A stretch of DNA of 64,000 bases from CAZOOM01 sp964460795 (lineage in GTDB: Bacteria; Omnitrophota; Omnitrophia; Omnitrophales; Aquincolibacteriaceae): positions 1 through 64,000 of the forward strand of contig CAYWRU010000010.1 in the NCBI GenBank assembly GCA_964460795.1, in the 5' to 3' direction. The notes below the pieces were generated by a model. It was not told where the DNA came from, did not search any database, and saw nothing but the letters and a program-made list of their open reading frames with translations. This document shows, piece after piece, positions 18,049 through 26,759 of this stretch (position 1 is the stretch's first letter; every line of letters starts with the position of its first letter). A program made the translations under genes and the position numbers.

Positions 18049-18207
18049 TTATGTCGTAACCAAGGCATCCGCGGCAGCCAACATCACGCTGCTCGACTTA
18101 GTGCCCATAGTTCTCGCCGCTACAATCACCACCACCACAATCAAAGCAATAATCAGAGCGTATTCCACCAAGCCCTGACCTTTTTTATTTCTCAATGATA
18201 GTTTCAT
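18049..18207 (-). CDS. flp: Major Flp pilin
   Basis: This 52-aa pilin precursor begins MKLSLRNKKG, is cut after G10, and continues QGLVEYALI, the classic Flp motif with Glu5 and Tyr6 of the mature chain. One hydrophobic helix and a short KSSS-containing tail follow. A strong AAGGAGG stands 9 bases before the ATG, and a strong terminator follows, both expected for the abundant pilus subunit. The matching prepilin peptidase (TadV/CpaA) and the TadE/F/G pseudopilins are not in this window. Confidence 0.93.
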   Translation of the reverse strand: MKLSLRNKKGQGLVEYALIIALIVVVVIVAARTMGTKSSSVMLAAADALVTT

Positions 18208-18306
18208 TTTAAAATTCCTCCTTATTTATTTTTACTACGCTCACCCTAACTAAATCTACTATTAAGTATGAGTCTGTAATAAGTATAGACTCAAAAAACT
18301 ACTCCG

Positions 18307-19446
18307 TCAAATCATCGGCTGGAAGTCAATATTTCTTGAATTGTTACGATGCCAAACCCAAAAAGTAAGAGGAGGAATCCATGCATACCCTGATTGATCA
18401 GGAAGAAGCAATATCCAAAGACCCCAGGAACAAGTATGCATGGCTGCAACCCGCAAATAAATAAGTCTTTTCTCAAAACCATCAGAGATCGATGAAGCTT
18501 GTGCCCCGATGATGATCAGCAAAATCACGAGGACGGAAAAATCAAAACTGAATCCATAGGGCGCTGTCCAAACCGAAAGACATAGTAAAATAGGCAAATG
18601 TTTCTGCCAAATAATTTTTCTTTTTCTAAAGTAATAAAGCGTTGAAAAAATCATCCCCAAAGGCATGGCCCATAAAAATACTGTGTCCTGAAACTGCTCT
18701 GATCCATATACCCACGCTCGAAGGAGTGAGGGCAGCGTTGAAGTCGCATGGTGAGTCGCATGTTTTAATACTACAAGCCAATTTTGATAAATTGTCGGGA
18801 ACATCCATGCGGTCAGCCCCATAACGATCAACTGACAAAAAATACAGGAAAATAAAAATCGATATTTTTTATTTTGAAAAATCCAAACCACCCATGCAAT
18901 CATTAACAAATAAACAACATGGGGTTTTAGAGTCATCAAAACAAAAAAGCAACCCGCAAGACGGTCCTTTCCTCTGTGAATCATATAAAGACAGCCCGTA
19001 AACCCAAAGGCCGATAGAAGTCCCAATTGACCGGAATAAAAGTTAATGACTACAGGGAAAAACGGAATGGTAATAAAAAAGAGCGTAGCCCATGGGCAGG
19101 GTTTGTTGCTCAGTGTCCGCCAAGTCATCCCCAAGATACTAAAAAATAAACCTGTGTTGATGACAATCCACACATAAGTGGCACTCGCGAGCGGCAAACA
19201 GAGTACAGGAGCGATGAGTAAATAGAGCCAAGGCGAGGCATAGGCTGGACCACCCCATTCAAATTGAGTCATTCGAGATAAAGCATGAAGATCAAAGGGA
19301 TTCTGATGGAGCGATAGAATTTGGAAACTGGCCCAGTACCGTTCAAAATCCGTTGCCTTACCCAATAGAAAAAAAGGGCGATAAACCGCAAAAAAAAGCA
19401 ATGACAGCGTCCATAAAATTAGTGGTTTATAATAAACGGTCTTCAT
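18307..19446 (-). CDS. GT87-type (DUF2029) membrane glycosyltransferase
   Basis: This 379-aa protein with about ten membrane helices has the GT87 pattern. An acidic residue follows helix 1 in the motif TDFERYWASFQ, then come a conserved N-P-F-D loop (HQNPFDLHA), the FYSGQLGLLSAFG segment and LKPHVVYLL. GT87 enzymes are GT-C transferases that use polyprenyl-phosphate sugars on the outer face of the membrane. The acceptor is unknown. The ATG at 19446 overlaps the previous stop by 4 bases (ATGA), so it is coupled to the upstream GT-C gene. Confidence 0.85.
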   Translation of the reverse strand: MKTVYYKPLILWTLSLLFFAVYRPFFLLGKATDFERYWASFQILSLHQNPFDLHALSRMTQFEWGGPAYASPWLYLLIAPVLCLPLASATYVWIVINTGLFFSILGMTWRTLSNKPCPWATLFFITIPFFPVVINFYSGQLGLLSAFGFTGCLYMIHRGKDRLAGCFFVLMTLKPHVVYLLMIAWVVWIFQNKKYRFLFSCIFCQLIVMGLTAWMFPTIYQNWLVVLKHATHHATSTLPSLLRAWVYGSEQFQDTVFLWAMPLGMIFSTLYYFRKRKIIWQKHLPILLCLSVWTAPYGFSFDFSVLVILLIIIGAQASSISDGFEKRLIYLRVAAMHTCSWGLWILLLPDQSGYAWIPPLTFWVWHRNNSRNIDFQPMI

Positions 19447-20936
19447 AAAGAATAAATGCAAGCCAGATCATCAGAATAGACTGGTTTCCATTTTGGATCA
19501 TTTTCCACCATTCGGTTCAGAACCGAATGGCGAGAAATGAAAAGCCAAGAAATATTTTGGGTCTTTAAGACATCCTCCCAGTGTTCCTTGAGAAGAATAA
19601 TAGAAAAATAATCCTTCGCCCGGTTCAGAGTCCGGATGTCATTGTAGCCATAGGCAAAGACCTTGTACTGAGGCCAAAGCCGGTAGATAAGATACCCGCC
19701 AAAGCCACTATCGTTAAACATGTTGCCTTTTATAGGATGCGCCAAGAGATGGTCGGTAGCTTTGACCGGAAACTTCTCATATTCAAACGCAAGGGGTTCA
19801 TGACGTAAAAAAACCAGCCCCAAAAGAATGGCCCCTCCTGCGATGGCCCAAACACCGGACCGGCTCCGCAACTGAATCGACTGAAGCCGAGCTGAAAGCC
19901 TGCGGAAATGCTTGATGAAAGAACCCGTTCCATGATTAAAAGCTATAGCAAAATGGGGAGTCAAAATATAGGCTGAAACCAGTCCAAAAAGCGGCACATG
20001 CCGCTTGGAAAATAGCGCCATTTTAAGGAAGAGAACTTCTAAAAGGACTTCATGGGCCCTAAGTTTATTCACCTTAATGCCCGCCAACAAAATCCACAAA
20101 AAAATAAATACCTGAAATACAAAAAAGGTCGGCAAGTGAAAATTGGGCGGTAGATACTCATCCACACTACGCATGAGCTCCTGATTCTTCATCATCTGGA
20201 GGGGATAAAGGAGCCCATGAACGCCGTCAGGATTCATACAAGCAATAGGTATAAGTGTTAACAGGAGTATTCCCAGATGTTTAAATTGTGAGATCTTCGC
20301 GCTGTGATTCTCATCTCTATTCCACCCCATTTCAAAAACCAGCCCTATCAGGATAATGCCAAGAATTACAAAACCAAGGAGAAATCCCCCGTGGAGATTG
20401 ACCCAAAAAAGCATGGCTCCGGGGCCAACCCAAAAGATCCATCGTTTGTTCTGATTTAAATACTGACTGATTCCATCCAACCAAATCAACATGAAGAGCA
20501 TCGAAAAAATATGCGGGCGGGCATGCCAGTGTGAAATTGTATTGATAAACGCCAGCGTTCCTATAAGACTGGCCGCCAAAATATTCCCCGAAATCCGATT
20601 TAAAATCCGAAATAGGAAATATCCCAACAAACTAATGAGGAGAGCATATAAGGCTGCGACTCCGCGAAGCCCTGCAAGAAGATGCAAGCCGCCCATGATG
20701 ACTTCAGAAAGCCAAGAGTGATTGCTCCAGGGCAGAGTCGGAACATAAAACGAAAACAGATCCTGCGTTGGAAACTTTAAGTTCTGAAGCATCCATTCTC
20801 CGGCACGAATATGGAAGCCGGTGTCACCATCGGTTAACAACTGAGCAGGATCTAAAATAAGAAATGAGAAAACCGCCAAAAAAATGAGGCCTTCTAGAGA
20901 AGGGATTTTCCATGACCACGAATCGGGTGAAGTCAT
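19443..20936 (-). CDS. GT-C-like multi-membrane protein
   Basis: This 497-aa protein has about eleven membrane helices. The early GDTGFHIRAGEWML loop and the following PWSNHSWLSEVIMG are typical of a large uncharacterised bacterial GT-C-like family. The acidic D after helix 1 would be the catalytic base if the fold is GT-C. A soluble C-terminal part (about 400-497, with HPIKGNMFNDSGFGGYLIYR) is also family-like. It is coupled to the downstream GT87 gene, so both probably act on the same polyprenyl-linked pathway. Confidence 0.78.
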   Translation of the reverse strand: MTSPDSWSWKIPSLEGLIFLAVFSFLILDPAQLLTDGDTGFHIRAGEWMLQNLKFPTQDLFSFYVPTLPWSNHSWLSEVIMGGLHLLAGLRGVAALYALLISLLGYFLFRILNRISGNILAASLIGTLAFINTISHWHARPHIFSMLFMLIWLDGISQYLNQNKRWIFWVGPGAMLFWVNLHGGFLLGFVILGIILIGLVFEMGWNRDENHSAKISQFKHLGILLLTLIPIACMNPDGVHGLLYPLQMMKNQELMRSVDEYLPPNFHLPTFFVFQVFIFLWILLAGIKVNKLRAHEVLLEVLFLKMALFSKRHVPLFGLVSAYILTPHFAIAFNHGTGSFIKHFRRLSARLQSIQLRSRSGVWAIAGGAILLGLVFLRHEPLAFEYEKFPVKATDHLLAHPIKGNMFNDSGFGGYLIYRLWPQYKVFAYGYNDIRTLNRAKDYFSIILLKEHWEDVLKTQNISWLFISRHSVLNRMVENDPKWKPVYSDDLACIYSL

Positions 20937-21065
20937 GGTTGCTTGTTTTACTCTAAACAAATAAAGAACCTTTTTCTAAATCAGCAGGTTAGGTGCAAAA
21001 AATTCTTTTGAAGGTAATTTTTGGAATAAAGAACCTCAACTTATCGTAAGATAACCACTATCCCA

Positions 21066-21236
21066 TCACCAAAGGCCTGAGACGCTTCCAAGTTTTATAT
21101 TTGCTCTGTGCATATTATTGCTGCTTTTCTCTCCCAAAGCCCTAGCAGCGATCATGGCAACAAGAACGATCAAGGCAAAAACTAAAGCGTAATCGACTAA
21201 GGCCTGGCCTTTTGGTTTTTTCTTTAAAAAATGCAT
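21066..21236 (-). CDS. Third Flp-like pilin, variant cleavage motif
   Basis: This 56-aa protein has the layout of an Flp prepilin: leader MHFLKKKPKG, a putative cut after G10, and QALVDYALVFALIVLVAMIA as the helix. Asp replaces the usual Glu5, while Tyr6 is kept. The tail (SSNNMHRANIKLGSVSGLW) is more polar than in the other two copies. A G-rich AGGGGGGGG stretch precedes the ATG. It lies 2.9 kb from the main flp gene among glycosyltransferases and may be a minor or tip pilin. Confidence 0.8.
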   Translation of the reverse strand: MHFLKKKPKGQALVDYALVFALIVLVAMIAARALGEKSSNNMHRANIKLGSVSGLW

Positions 21237-21294
21237 GCCCCCCCCTCATTCTGAGTGTAGCGTTAATGCCGGGATTATACTTCAAGATTCTTCC

Positions 21295-21379
21295 TGCTAG
21301 TACCGTTTTCCATTAAATTTTATGGATGAACGGTACAATACCGCAAACCCCTCATTTCAATTGGAATGCGGTACTAGCA
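21295..21379. repeat. 85-bp element bounded by 11-bp inverted repeats
   Basis: TGCTAGTACCG (21295-21305) and CGGTACTAGCA (21369-21379) are perfect inverted repeats. Inside are two more GGTAC/TACCG units. The element fills the spacer between the third pilin gene and the GT-C gene at 21479. No flanking target-site duplication is obvious. Confidence 0.6.
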
Positions 21380-21441
21380 ATGAGAGAGAAATTCTGGCCA
21401 TTCCCGGATAGTTGCATCGATAACAAAGCAGGAAATTGGAA

Positions 21442-21469
21442 TTGAAACTTCCCAAAATACGTGTAAATT
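21442..21469 (+). promoter_or_regulatory. Promoter (TTGAAA-16-TAAATT) of a leaderless gene
   Basis: TTGAAA (21442-21447) and TAAATT (21464-21469) are spaced 16 bases apart, and the ATG at 21479 follows 9 bases later. There is no Shine-Dalgarno sequence, so the mRNA may be leaderless. Confidence 0.5.
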
Positions 21470-21478
21470 GAAGTCAGG

Positions 21479-23356
21479 ATGAAGCCTTCACAAAACTCTC
21501 CACCTAACCTCATACCGTGGAAATCCAAGCTTCCTATCGTCGCGCTTGTGATTCTTGGGATCGAAATGGTCCTGCTCAGCTGGGGCAAATGGGCTGATCC
21601 CCAGGTTGATTTTGGACGCGAACTCTATATCCCCTGGCAGATCACCCAGGGCCAGGTCCTCTACCGCGACATCGCCTTCTTCTACGGACCCCTCTCGCCC
21701 TATCTCAATGCCCTTCTTTTTAAGGTGTTTGGAACGTCCCTGCTCACTCTGGCCATTTTTAATATTGCGATCACCGCAGGATTGGCCTGTTTGATTTATC
21801 ATTTTTTTAAATCTCTGGCGGATCCACCCACCGCTTTTTATACCACCTTTGTTTTCATCACAATGTTTGCCTTTTACCAAAGCGGCAAACAGGCCAATTT
21901 TAATTTCATTTGCCCTTACACCTATGGAATGACGCATGGATTTATTTTATCTTTCGTTGCCCTTGAGACTTTTCGGCGTCTAATCAATTATCCGCGCAGC
22001 TTAATCCTTATTAGCGCACTGGGATTCTTATTAGGCTGTATTTTTTTGACTAAAAGCGAGATTTTTGTTGCCGCTGTCATAGCCCTCTCCACAGGCGTCT
22101 TAGGCCTCGCAAGACATAAAGAGTTTTCGAATCGAGAAGTGGGGATGGGTTTAGCAATTGTGGGATTCTTTTTTTTAATTCCTCCCAGTCTATTTGCACT
22201 TTATTTTTTAACTCAAATGCCTGCCGGTGAAGTTCTCCAAGCCATGACCCTTCCTTACCGGGTTTTGCTCCTTCCAGATCTTCTCTCTAATCCTTTTTAT
22301 AGAAACATTTCAGGATCGGGAGCTTTTCTATGGAATCTGCAAAAAATGATCAGTGCTTTCTCGGTCTACCTATTGGCCGTCATGGGAATGATTTCATGGA
22401 GCTGGCATGAATCGCACAAAAATCCGCCCCTTTTGAAAAAACGGTTATGGATTGTTACAGGAATTGCAGGCCGGACAATATTCATCGGATGTGGTTTGAT
22501 TTTGGCCCATAATTTTTCAGATCTTGCGCGCGGACTTCCTCTTGTGTTGTTAGGATTAGCCTGTTACCAGTGGGCACATCCAACGATTCATGGCGTCGAT
22601 ACAGAACACTCACAAAGAAGAATAATGTTTTGGATCCTCATCACGTTCAGCCTTGCACTTTTGATAAAAATCTTCTTCCTTGTTCGTATTTCTTATTATG
22701 GTTTTGTGCTGGCGCTTCCGGGAACGCTAATGATCGTTATGATCTTGATCCATTCTCTGCCAAAATGGCTGGCTCCGTTTCACATCCGGGAAGATATCAG
22801 CAGAAACTTTTTCGGCGTACTCATCATTTTCATTTCATCTATTTTCCTCATTACGTCTACCGTAACATACCTTTCCAAACAAACTCCTGTTGGATCTGGA
22901 AAAGATCTTCTTTTAGATTATGGCCGCGGAGAAATTTCAAAAACCCGTCCGAATAGATCTCAGTGCTTTGTCTCTGCATTAGAGGAGATCAAAAAAAGAA
23001 TTCCGGAGAACTCAGGATTTGTGGTTTTCCCCGAGGGGGTCGGACTGAATTATTTAAGTCATCGGCGCAATCCCACTCCTCATATTAATTTTGTTCCTCC
23101 GGAAATTATTGTTTTTGGCGAACAAAACATTTTGAAATCTTTTGAGGATGCGCAGCCAGAATACTTTATCCTTGTCGATCGCAAACTAACCGAATATGGG
23201 ATCCGAAAAATAACTCATGGACCACTGGCCGGAATTTATCGATGGATCATGGGAAACTATTCTCCGGTATGGCATGTGGGAAAACAGCCTTTTACCCGCG
23301 GTAAGAATTTCGGCATCACAATTCTAAAGAAAAATTCCGCCCTTAAAGGGGCTTAG
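21479..23356 (+). CDS. GT39/ArnT-like membrane glycosyltransferase
   Basis: This 625-aa protein has about eleven membrane helices and a soluble C-terminus. The first periplasmic loop contains DFGRELYIPWQITQGQVLYRD and YGPLSPYLNAL, a pattern common to bacterial GT39-like (PMT/ArnT superfamily) proteins. The D/E pair in this loop is the expected catalytic site. Such enzymes transfer sugars from undecaprenyl phosphate to proteins or lipids outside the membrane. The acceptor is unknown; pilin or envelope glycan are both possible. Confidence 0.82.
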   Translation: MKPSQNSPPNLIPWKSKLPIVALVILGIEMVLLSWGKWADPQVDFGRELYIPWQITQGQVLYRDIAFFYGPLSPYLNALLFKVFGTSLLTLAIFNIAITAGLACLIYHFFKSLADPPTAFYTTFVFITMFAFYQSGKQANFNFICPYTYGMTHGFILSFVALETFRRLINYPRSLILISALGFLLGCIFLTKSEIFVAAVIALSTGVLGLARHKEFSNREVGMGLAIVGFFFLIPPSLFALYFLTQMPAGEVLQAMTLPYRVLLLPDLLSNPFYRNISGSGAFLWNLQKMISAFSVYLLAVMGMISWSWHESHKNPPLLKKRLWIVTGIAGRTIFIGCGLILAHNFSDLARGLPLVLLGLACYQWAHPTIHGVDTEHSQRRIMFWILITFSLALLIKIFFLVRISYYGFVLALPGTLMIVMILIHSLPKWLAPFHIREDISRNFFGVLIIFISSIFLITSTVTYLSKQTPVGSGKDLLLDYGRGEISKTRPNRSQCFVSALEEIKKRIPENSGFVVFPEGVGLNYLSHRRNPTPHINFVPPEIIVFGEQNILKSFEDAQPEYFILVDRKLTEYGIRKITHGPLAGIYRWIMGNYSPVWHVGKQPFTRGKNFGITILKKNSALKGA

Positions 23357-23363
23357 CATGCTA

Positions 23364-25103
23364 TTAAGCAGGAGCGCGCACTGCGGAGCCTGAATAAATG
23401 CAAATCTGATTCCGGCCGGATTCTTTGGCGTGATAAAGTGCCGCATCTGCAAACTTGATTAAATCATCCGCTTCCTTTACTCCGTTCTCTTTATTGGAGC
23501 AAATTCCGATACTGATCGTGACATAAAAATTCTTTTTGGGGTCCATAAAAACCTGTTCTTCGATCGACTTTCGGATTCGTTCCAGCACTTGATGGGCCAT
23601 CACCGTATTACAATCGGTAAGCGTCATCCAAAACTCTTCTCCTCCATAACGCCCCACCACATCCGCAGCGCGCGTCCCTTTTTGAAGCAGTTTGGCCATT
23701 TGAACCAGCACAACATTCCCCTGTTCGTGCCCATAGGTGTCATTTACCTTCTTAAAATGATCCACATCAAACATCGCAAAACAAAATTCCTTTCCACTTC
23801 GCTTATGACTTTCAAACTGCGACTTGAGAAACATGGGGAGATACCGAAAACTATAAACTCCCGTCAGTTCATCGGTCACAACCCGATGCTGCAACGCTCT
23901 ATTTTCAAAAAAAGCCCAGAGGCCTTTATAGAGATGCCCCAGCATAAAAACTAGCGCGAGAACAAACATCGTTGAAAAAATACTGAAAATCTCCCGTTTT
24001 TCCAAAAAGAGTGTCAGCGAAAATCGATAAATTAATATTTCTGTGATAACAAAAATAGCCACTCCGACCTGGGGAGGTACACGGTAAAAAATAAGCGTAA
24101 AAATTACCGTCAGTACGACCAAAAAAATCCAGTGATGAAGAGGCCAGCACTTTTTTAGGAAATTTTGTTCAAGAAGCATCAGGGTCTGATAAGTATTAAT
24201 AAAAACACCCGGCATCAGCCCGAGGGGGGTCATGTGAATGTCTTTGACCACGAGACTGGTGACGCCCACTAAAACGATTTTGCCTTCCATCATTTTAGGA
24301 TCTATTTGTCCTGCAACAACTTTCCAAAAAGGGATCCTCTGGATTTTTGACCACAGAGACCGGTAAGCGATTGGAATATGATATTTCCTGTCCAGAGGAA
24401 CCAACACTTCCTTAAAACCTTTCCTCCCCCTTTCCAGAGGAATCTTAAAAGCAATATCGCGCCCCTTCATTTGCACTGTTTGTTCGGGACTTACGCCCCA
24501 ATAAGCACAAGCAATTTGTGTCGCAAAGCTGTAAACGTATCCCCGATTATCCGCAAGTTCTAAAAGTACTCGCGTACGGCGGACGACTCCATCCTTGTCA
24601 TAAGGAACATTGATAAAACCAATGGCTTTTGCTGCTCTCATAAATATTTCGTAGGGAGAGATATAAGCATAGGGAAATGAAACGCTATTACGATCAAAGT
24701 GAGAGGCTAAAATAACATTTCCATTTTCAGCCACGGCATCTTTAAACCAGCGGTCTGCCGCATCACTATTGCTTTTACCTGCAAACGAAATATCGAACCC
24801 CACTACCCGAGGATGCAAATCCCGCAGTTTCTCCAAGAATACTGCAAAAACTTCCCGCCCCCAAGGCCAAGACCGATTCAATTGATAAATGGATTCATCA
24901 TCAATTTCTACTACGACTATTTCTTTCAGATAGTCGTGATGAGGCCTAAATCCAGGTTGGTAAGAAAATAAAGTATCTGCAGTCTTGTACTGGCTGAAAA
25001 GAAAGAGCGGCGTTTTAGAAAGGACGACAATATAGAATAAAACTGCAGAAACCGTCAGTAGTAAGAGCCGGATCAGAGAACTGGTGCGGGTATTAATTTT
25101 CAT
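23364..25103 (-). CDS. CHASE2-domain diguanylate cyclase
   Basis: This 579-aa protein has an N-terminal membrane helix and a periplasmic CHASE2 sensor domain (about 45-290, with VVVEIDDESIYQLNRSWPW and RVVGFDISFAG). Three membrane helices (about 310-390) and a cytoplasmic GGDEF domain (410-570) follow. The active-site motif is GGEEF and the allosteric RxxD inhibitory site (RAAD) lies exactly 5 residues upstream, so the enzyme should make c-di-GMP and be feedback-inhibited. It is placed among pilus and glycan genes, both common c-di-GMP outputs. A small secreted protein is encoded 12 bases upstream. Confidence 0.93.
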   Translation of the reverse strand: MKINTRTSSLIRLLLLTVSAVLFYIVVLSKTPLFLFSQYKTADTLFSYQPGFRPHHDYLKEIVVVEIDDESIYQLNRSWPWGREVFAVFLEKLRDLHPRVVGFDISFAGKSNSDAADRWFKDAVAENGNVILASHFDRNSVSFPYAYISPYEIFMRAAKAIGFINVPYDKDGVVRRTRVLLELADNRGYVYSFATQIACAYWGVSPEQTVQMKGRDIAFKIPLERGRKGFKEVLVPLDRKYHIPIAYRSLWSKIQRIPFWKVVAGQIDPKMMEGKIVLVGVTSLVVKDIHMTPLGLMPGVFINTYQTLMLLEQNFLKKCWPLHHWIFLVVLTVIFTLIFYRVPPQVGVAIFVITEILIYRFSLTLFLEKREIFSIFSTMFVLALVFMLGHLYKGLWAFFENRALQHRVVTDELTGVYSFRYLPMFLKSQFESHKRSGKEFCFAMFDVDHFKKVNDTYGHEQGNVVLVQMAKLLQKGTRAADVVGRYGGEEFWMTLTDCNTVMAHQVLERIRKSIEEQVFMDPKKNFYVTISIGICSNKENGVKEADDLIKFADAALYHAKESGRNQICIYSGSAVRAPA

Positions 25104-25115
25104 ATCGGATGGAGA

Positions 25116-25385
25116 TCATGCGCCCACCACACTGCCGGAGGACACCCCCGTGGGCTCAAGTTCAAAAGGGCTTCCCTCCCCAATAACAAAATAATCTTTT
25201 GGATCGCGGCTATATTGATTAGGATTTCTCCGGGAGAAATCCTTTTTGCTGCGGCTTTCAAGAACCAGATCTTCCCGCACTGATTGACGATAAGCAAGGT
25301 CGGATGACGGTAAATCTTGATCGGCATAAGCCATGGAGACCACCGCCCCCAAAACACATAAAATGATCATACACATGGTTCTCAT
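25116..25385 (-). CDS. Small exported protein of unknown function
   Basis: This 89-aa protein has a clear signal peptide (MRTMCMIILCVLGAVVSMAYA, cut near residue 21). The mature chain is short, charged and apparently disordered, with acidic and arginine-rich stretches and a GEGSPFELEP segment. I recognise no family. It sits just upstream of the CHASE2 diguanylate cyclase in the same direction. It could be a periplasmic partner of that sensor, but that is only a guess from position. An upstream ATG at 25403 is possible. Confidence 0.6.
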   Translation of the reverse strand: MRTMCMIILCVLGAVVSMAYADQDLPSSDLAYRQSVREDLVLESRSKKDFSRRNPNQYSRDPKDYFVIGEGSPFELEPTGVSSGSVVGA

Positions 25386-25455
25386 CACCCCCCCTTGCTT
25401 CAATAGTAACTAGTATGATAGCTCTGTGCAATATCCCGTCAAGAAGCTTCTCGAT

Positions 25456-26679
25456 CTAAGCGGCGACTCGCCCTTGATTTTTCATGTCAGACTGTTGCAT
25501 GAGATACTCCGCAACCGATTCTGCAACGCTTTGATTTCCAAGAGGACTGTAATGGATCTGAAGAAATCCATGAGTTGCTATCTTATTTCCCCGGCTCAAA
25601 ACCCCCTTTTTGCAGTCAATCAGAGGAACGAAATCCCTCACGTGATCCAAAAAAGGAACCGCTGGTTTGCCTTCGTGGTTTGACAAACCATGAAGCTCGA
25701 TTTTAGATGGCAAATAGACCGCATAAAATTTAGCTCTGATATATTCTACCTCCAGTCTGAACTCCTTGATAATCTTCAAGCTCAAGCTCTCGGCATTTTT
25801 ATCACTAGATCGGGAAGACTGGGACTGGATTGCATTCAGAGCGGAATAGAGAAAAGCCATTAACTTGCTTTGGGAAAAAAGGGTTTCTCGGTAATCTCGA
25901 AGATCATACCAATTCTCGTATTTTAAGTTGCCCCATAAAGAAACGTTTTTAATGATGCTCGCAAGTTCTTGCGGAAGCGGAGTCGGAGAGTTAACTAATT
26001 GGAGATGATCCCCTTCCAAAATAAACCGAGGTTTCGAAAAGGGAATCCCAGTATTTTGGAAGTAAAAAGCTCTAATTAAATTGGTGTTTCTATGAATATT
26101 CTCCATTGTTAGACCGAATATAACGATATGAGGCGAATAAAACCGGCCTTCTTTCCTCCATCTAAGTAGGGCTTGATCCATCCCATAGCCGCTCACTCCA
26201 AAATTGAGAACCTCCGCCACCACACCCTTTTTCTTTAATTTTTCTTCCAGCTGACTCCCCCAGGTTTCGGAAAAAGGAACATCGTCTCCATGGGTAAAAG
26301 AGTCGCCAAAAATTGCGATTCTTAATACTCCTTGGGGTGGTAATTTTGAAACGGAGGGACTGCCTGATGCTGATCGAATGGCGTCTGAATTATAAAAATA
26401 CTTTCCATCTTCGGACCGAGCATCCGGCCGAGGAGCCCAGCCTAAGACAGGATCATATTGAATGAAGCTTGTATTGGATGCGAGATAAGCGTTTATCTTT
26501 TTTTTTAAAGCATGTTCAGGCATCCGGTAGGGATACACTTTTAAATTTCCGACAAAAAAATTTTTATCCTCGTCAAAACTGCCGCATGCCCTGACCGACA
26601 CTTCCCCCAGAAGACACACTAAAAGCAAACTTAGCCCCCATAAAATAATTTTGCTCTTAAACTTCCGCCCCATAACCAT
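25456..26679 (-). CDS. SGNH-fold hydrolase/acyl-esterase-like protein
   Basis: This 407-aa protein has one N-terminal membrane anchor and an extracytoplasmic SGNH domain. Block I is IFGDSFTHGDDVP with the nucleophile serine, block II/III is LNFGVSGYGMDQALL, and block V is probably LQIHYSPLGNQSVAE with the catalytic histidine. Such proteins remove or transfer acyl groups on surface glycans. It shares the cluster with glycosyltransferases and with a second SGNH protein at 31193-32503. The exact reaction is unknown. Confidence 0.82.
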   Translation of the reverse strand: MVMGRKFKSKIILWGLSLLLVCLLGEVSVRACGSFDEDKNFFVGNLKVYPYRMPEHALKKKINAYLASNTSFIQYDPVLGWAPRPDARSEDGKYFYNSDAIRSASGSPSVSKLPPQGVLRIAIFGDSFTHGDDVPFSETWGSQLEEKLKKKGVVAEVLNFGVSGYGMDQALLRWRKEGRFYSPHIVIFGLTMENIHRNTNLIRAFYFQNTGIPFSKPRFILEGDHLQLVNSPTPLPQELASIIKNVSLWGNLKYENWYDLRDYRETLFSQSKLMAFLYSALNAIQSQSSRSSDKNAESLSLKIIKEFRLEVEYIRAKFYAVYLPSKIELHGLSNHEGKPAVPFLDHVRDFVPLIDCKKGVLSRGNKIATHGFLQIHYSPLGNQSVAESVAEYLMQQSDMKNQGRVAA

Positions 26680-26741
26680 CCTAAGTTTCAGGTTTGTGAA
26701 GTCATTCTTAATTTTTAGTGCCTACCCTGCAAGGTTTCCAG

Positions 26742-26750
26742 TATGATAAT
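26742..26750 (+). promoter_or_regulatory. -10 region (TATGATAAT) of a leaderless gene
   Basis: Overlapping TATGAT (26742-26747) and GATAAT (26745-26750) boxes end 9-12 bases before the ATG at 26760. No ribosome binding site is present between them. Confidence 0.45.
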
Positions 26751-26759
26751 ATCATTCAC

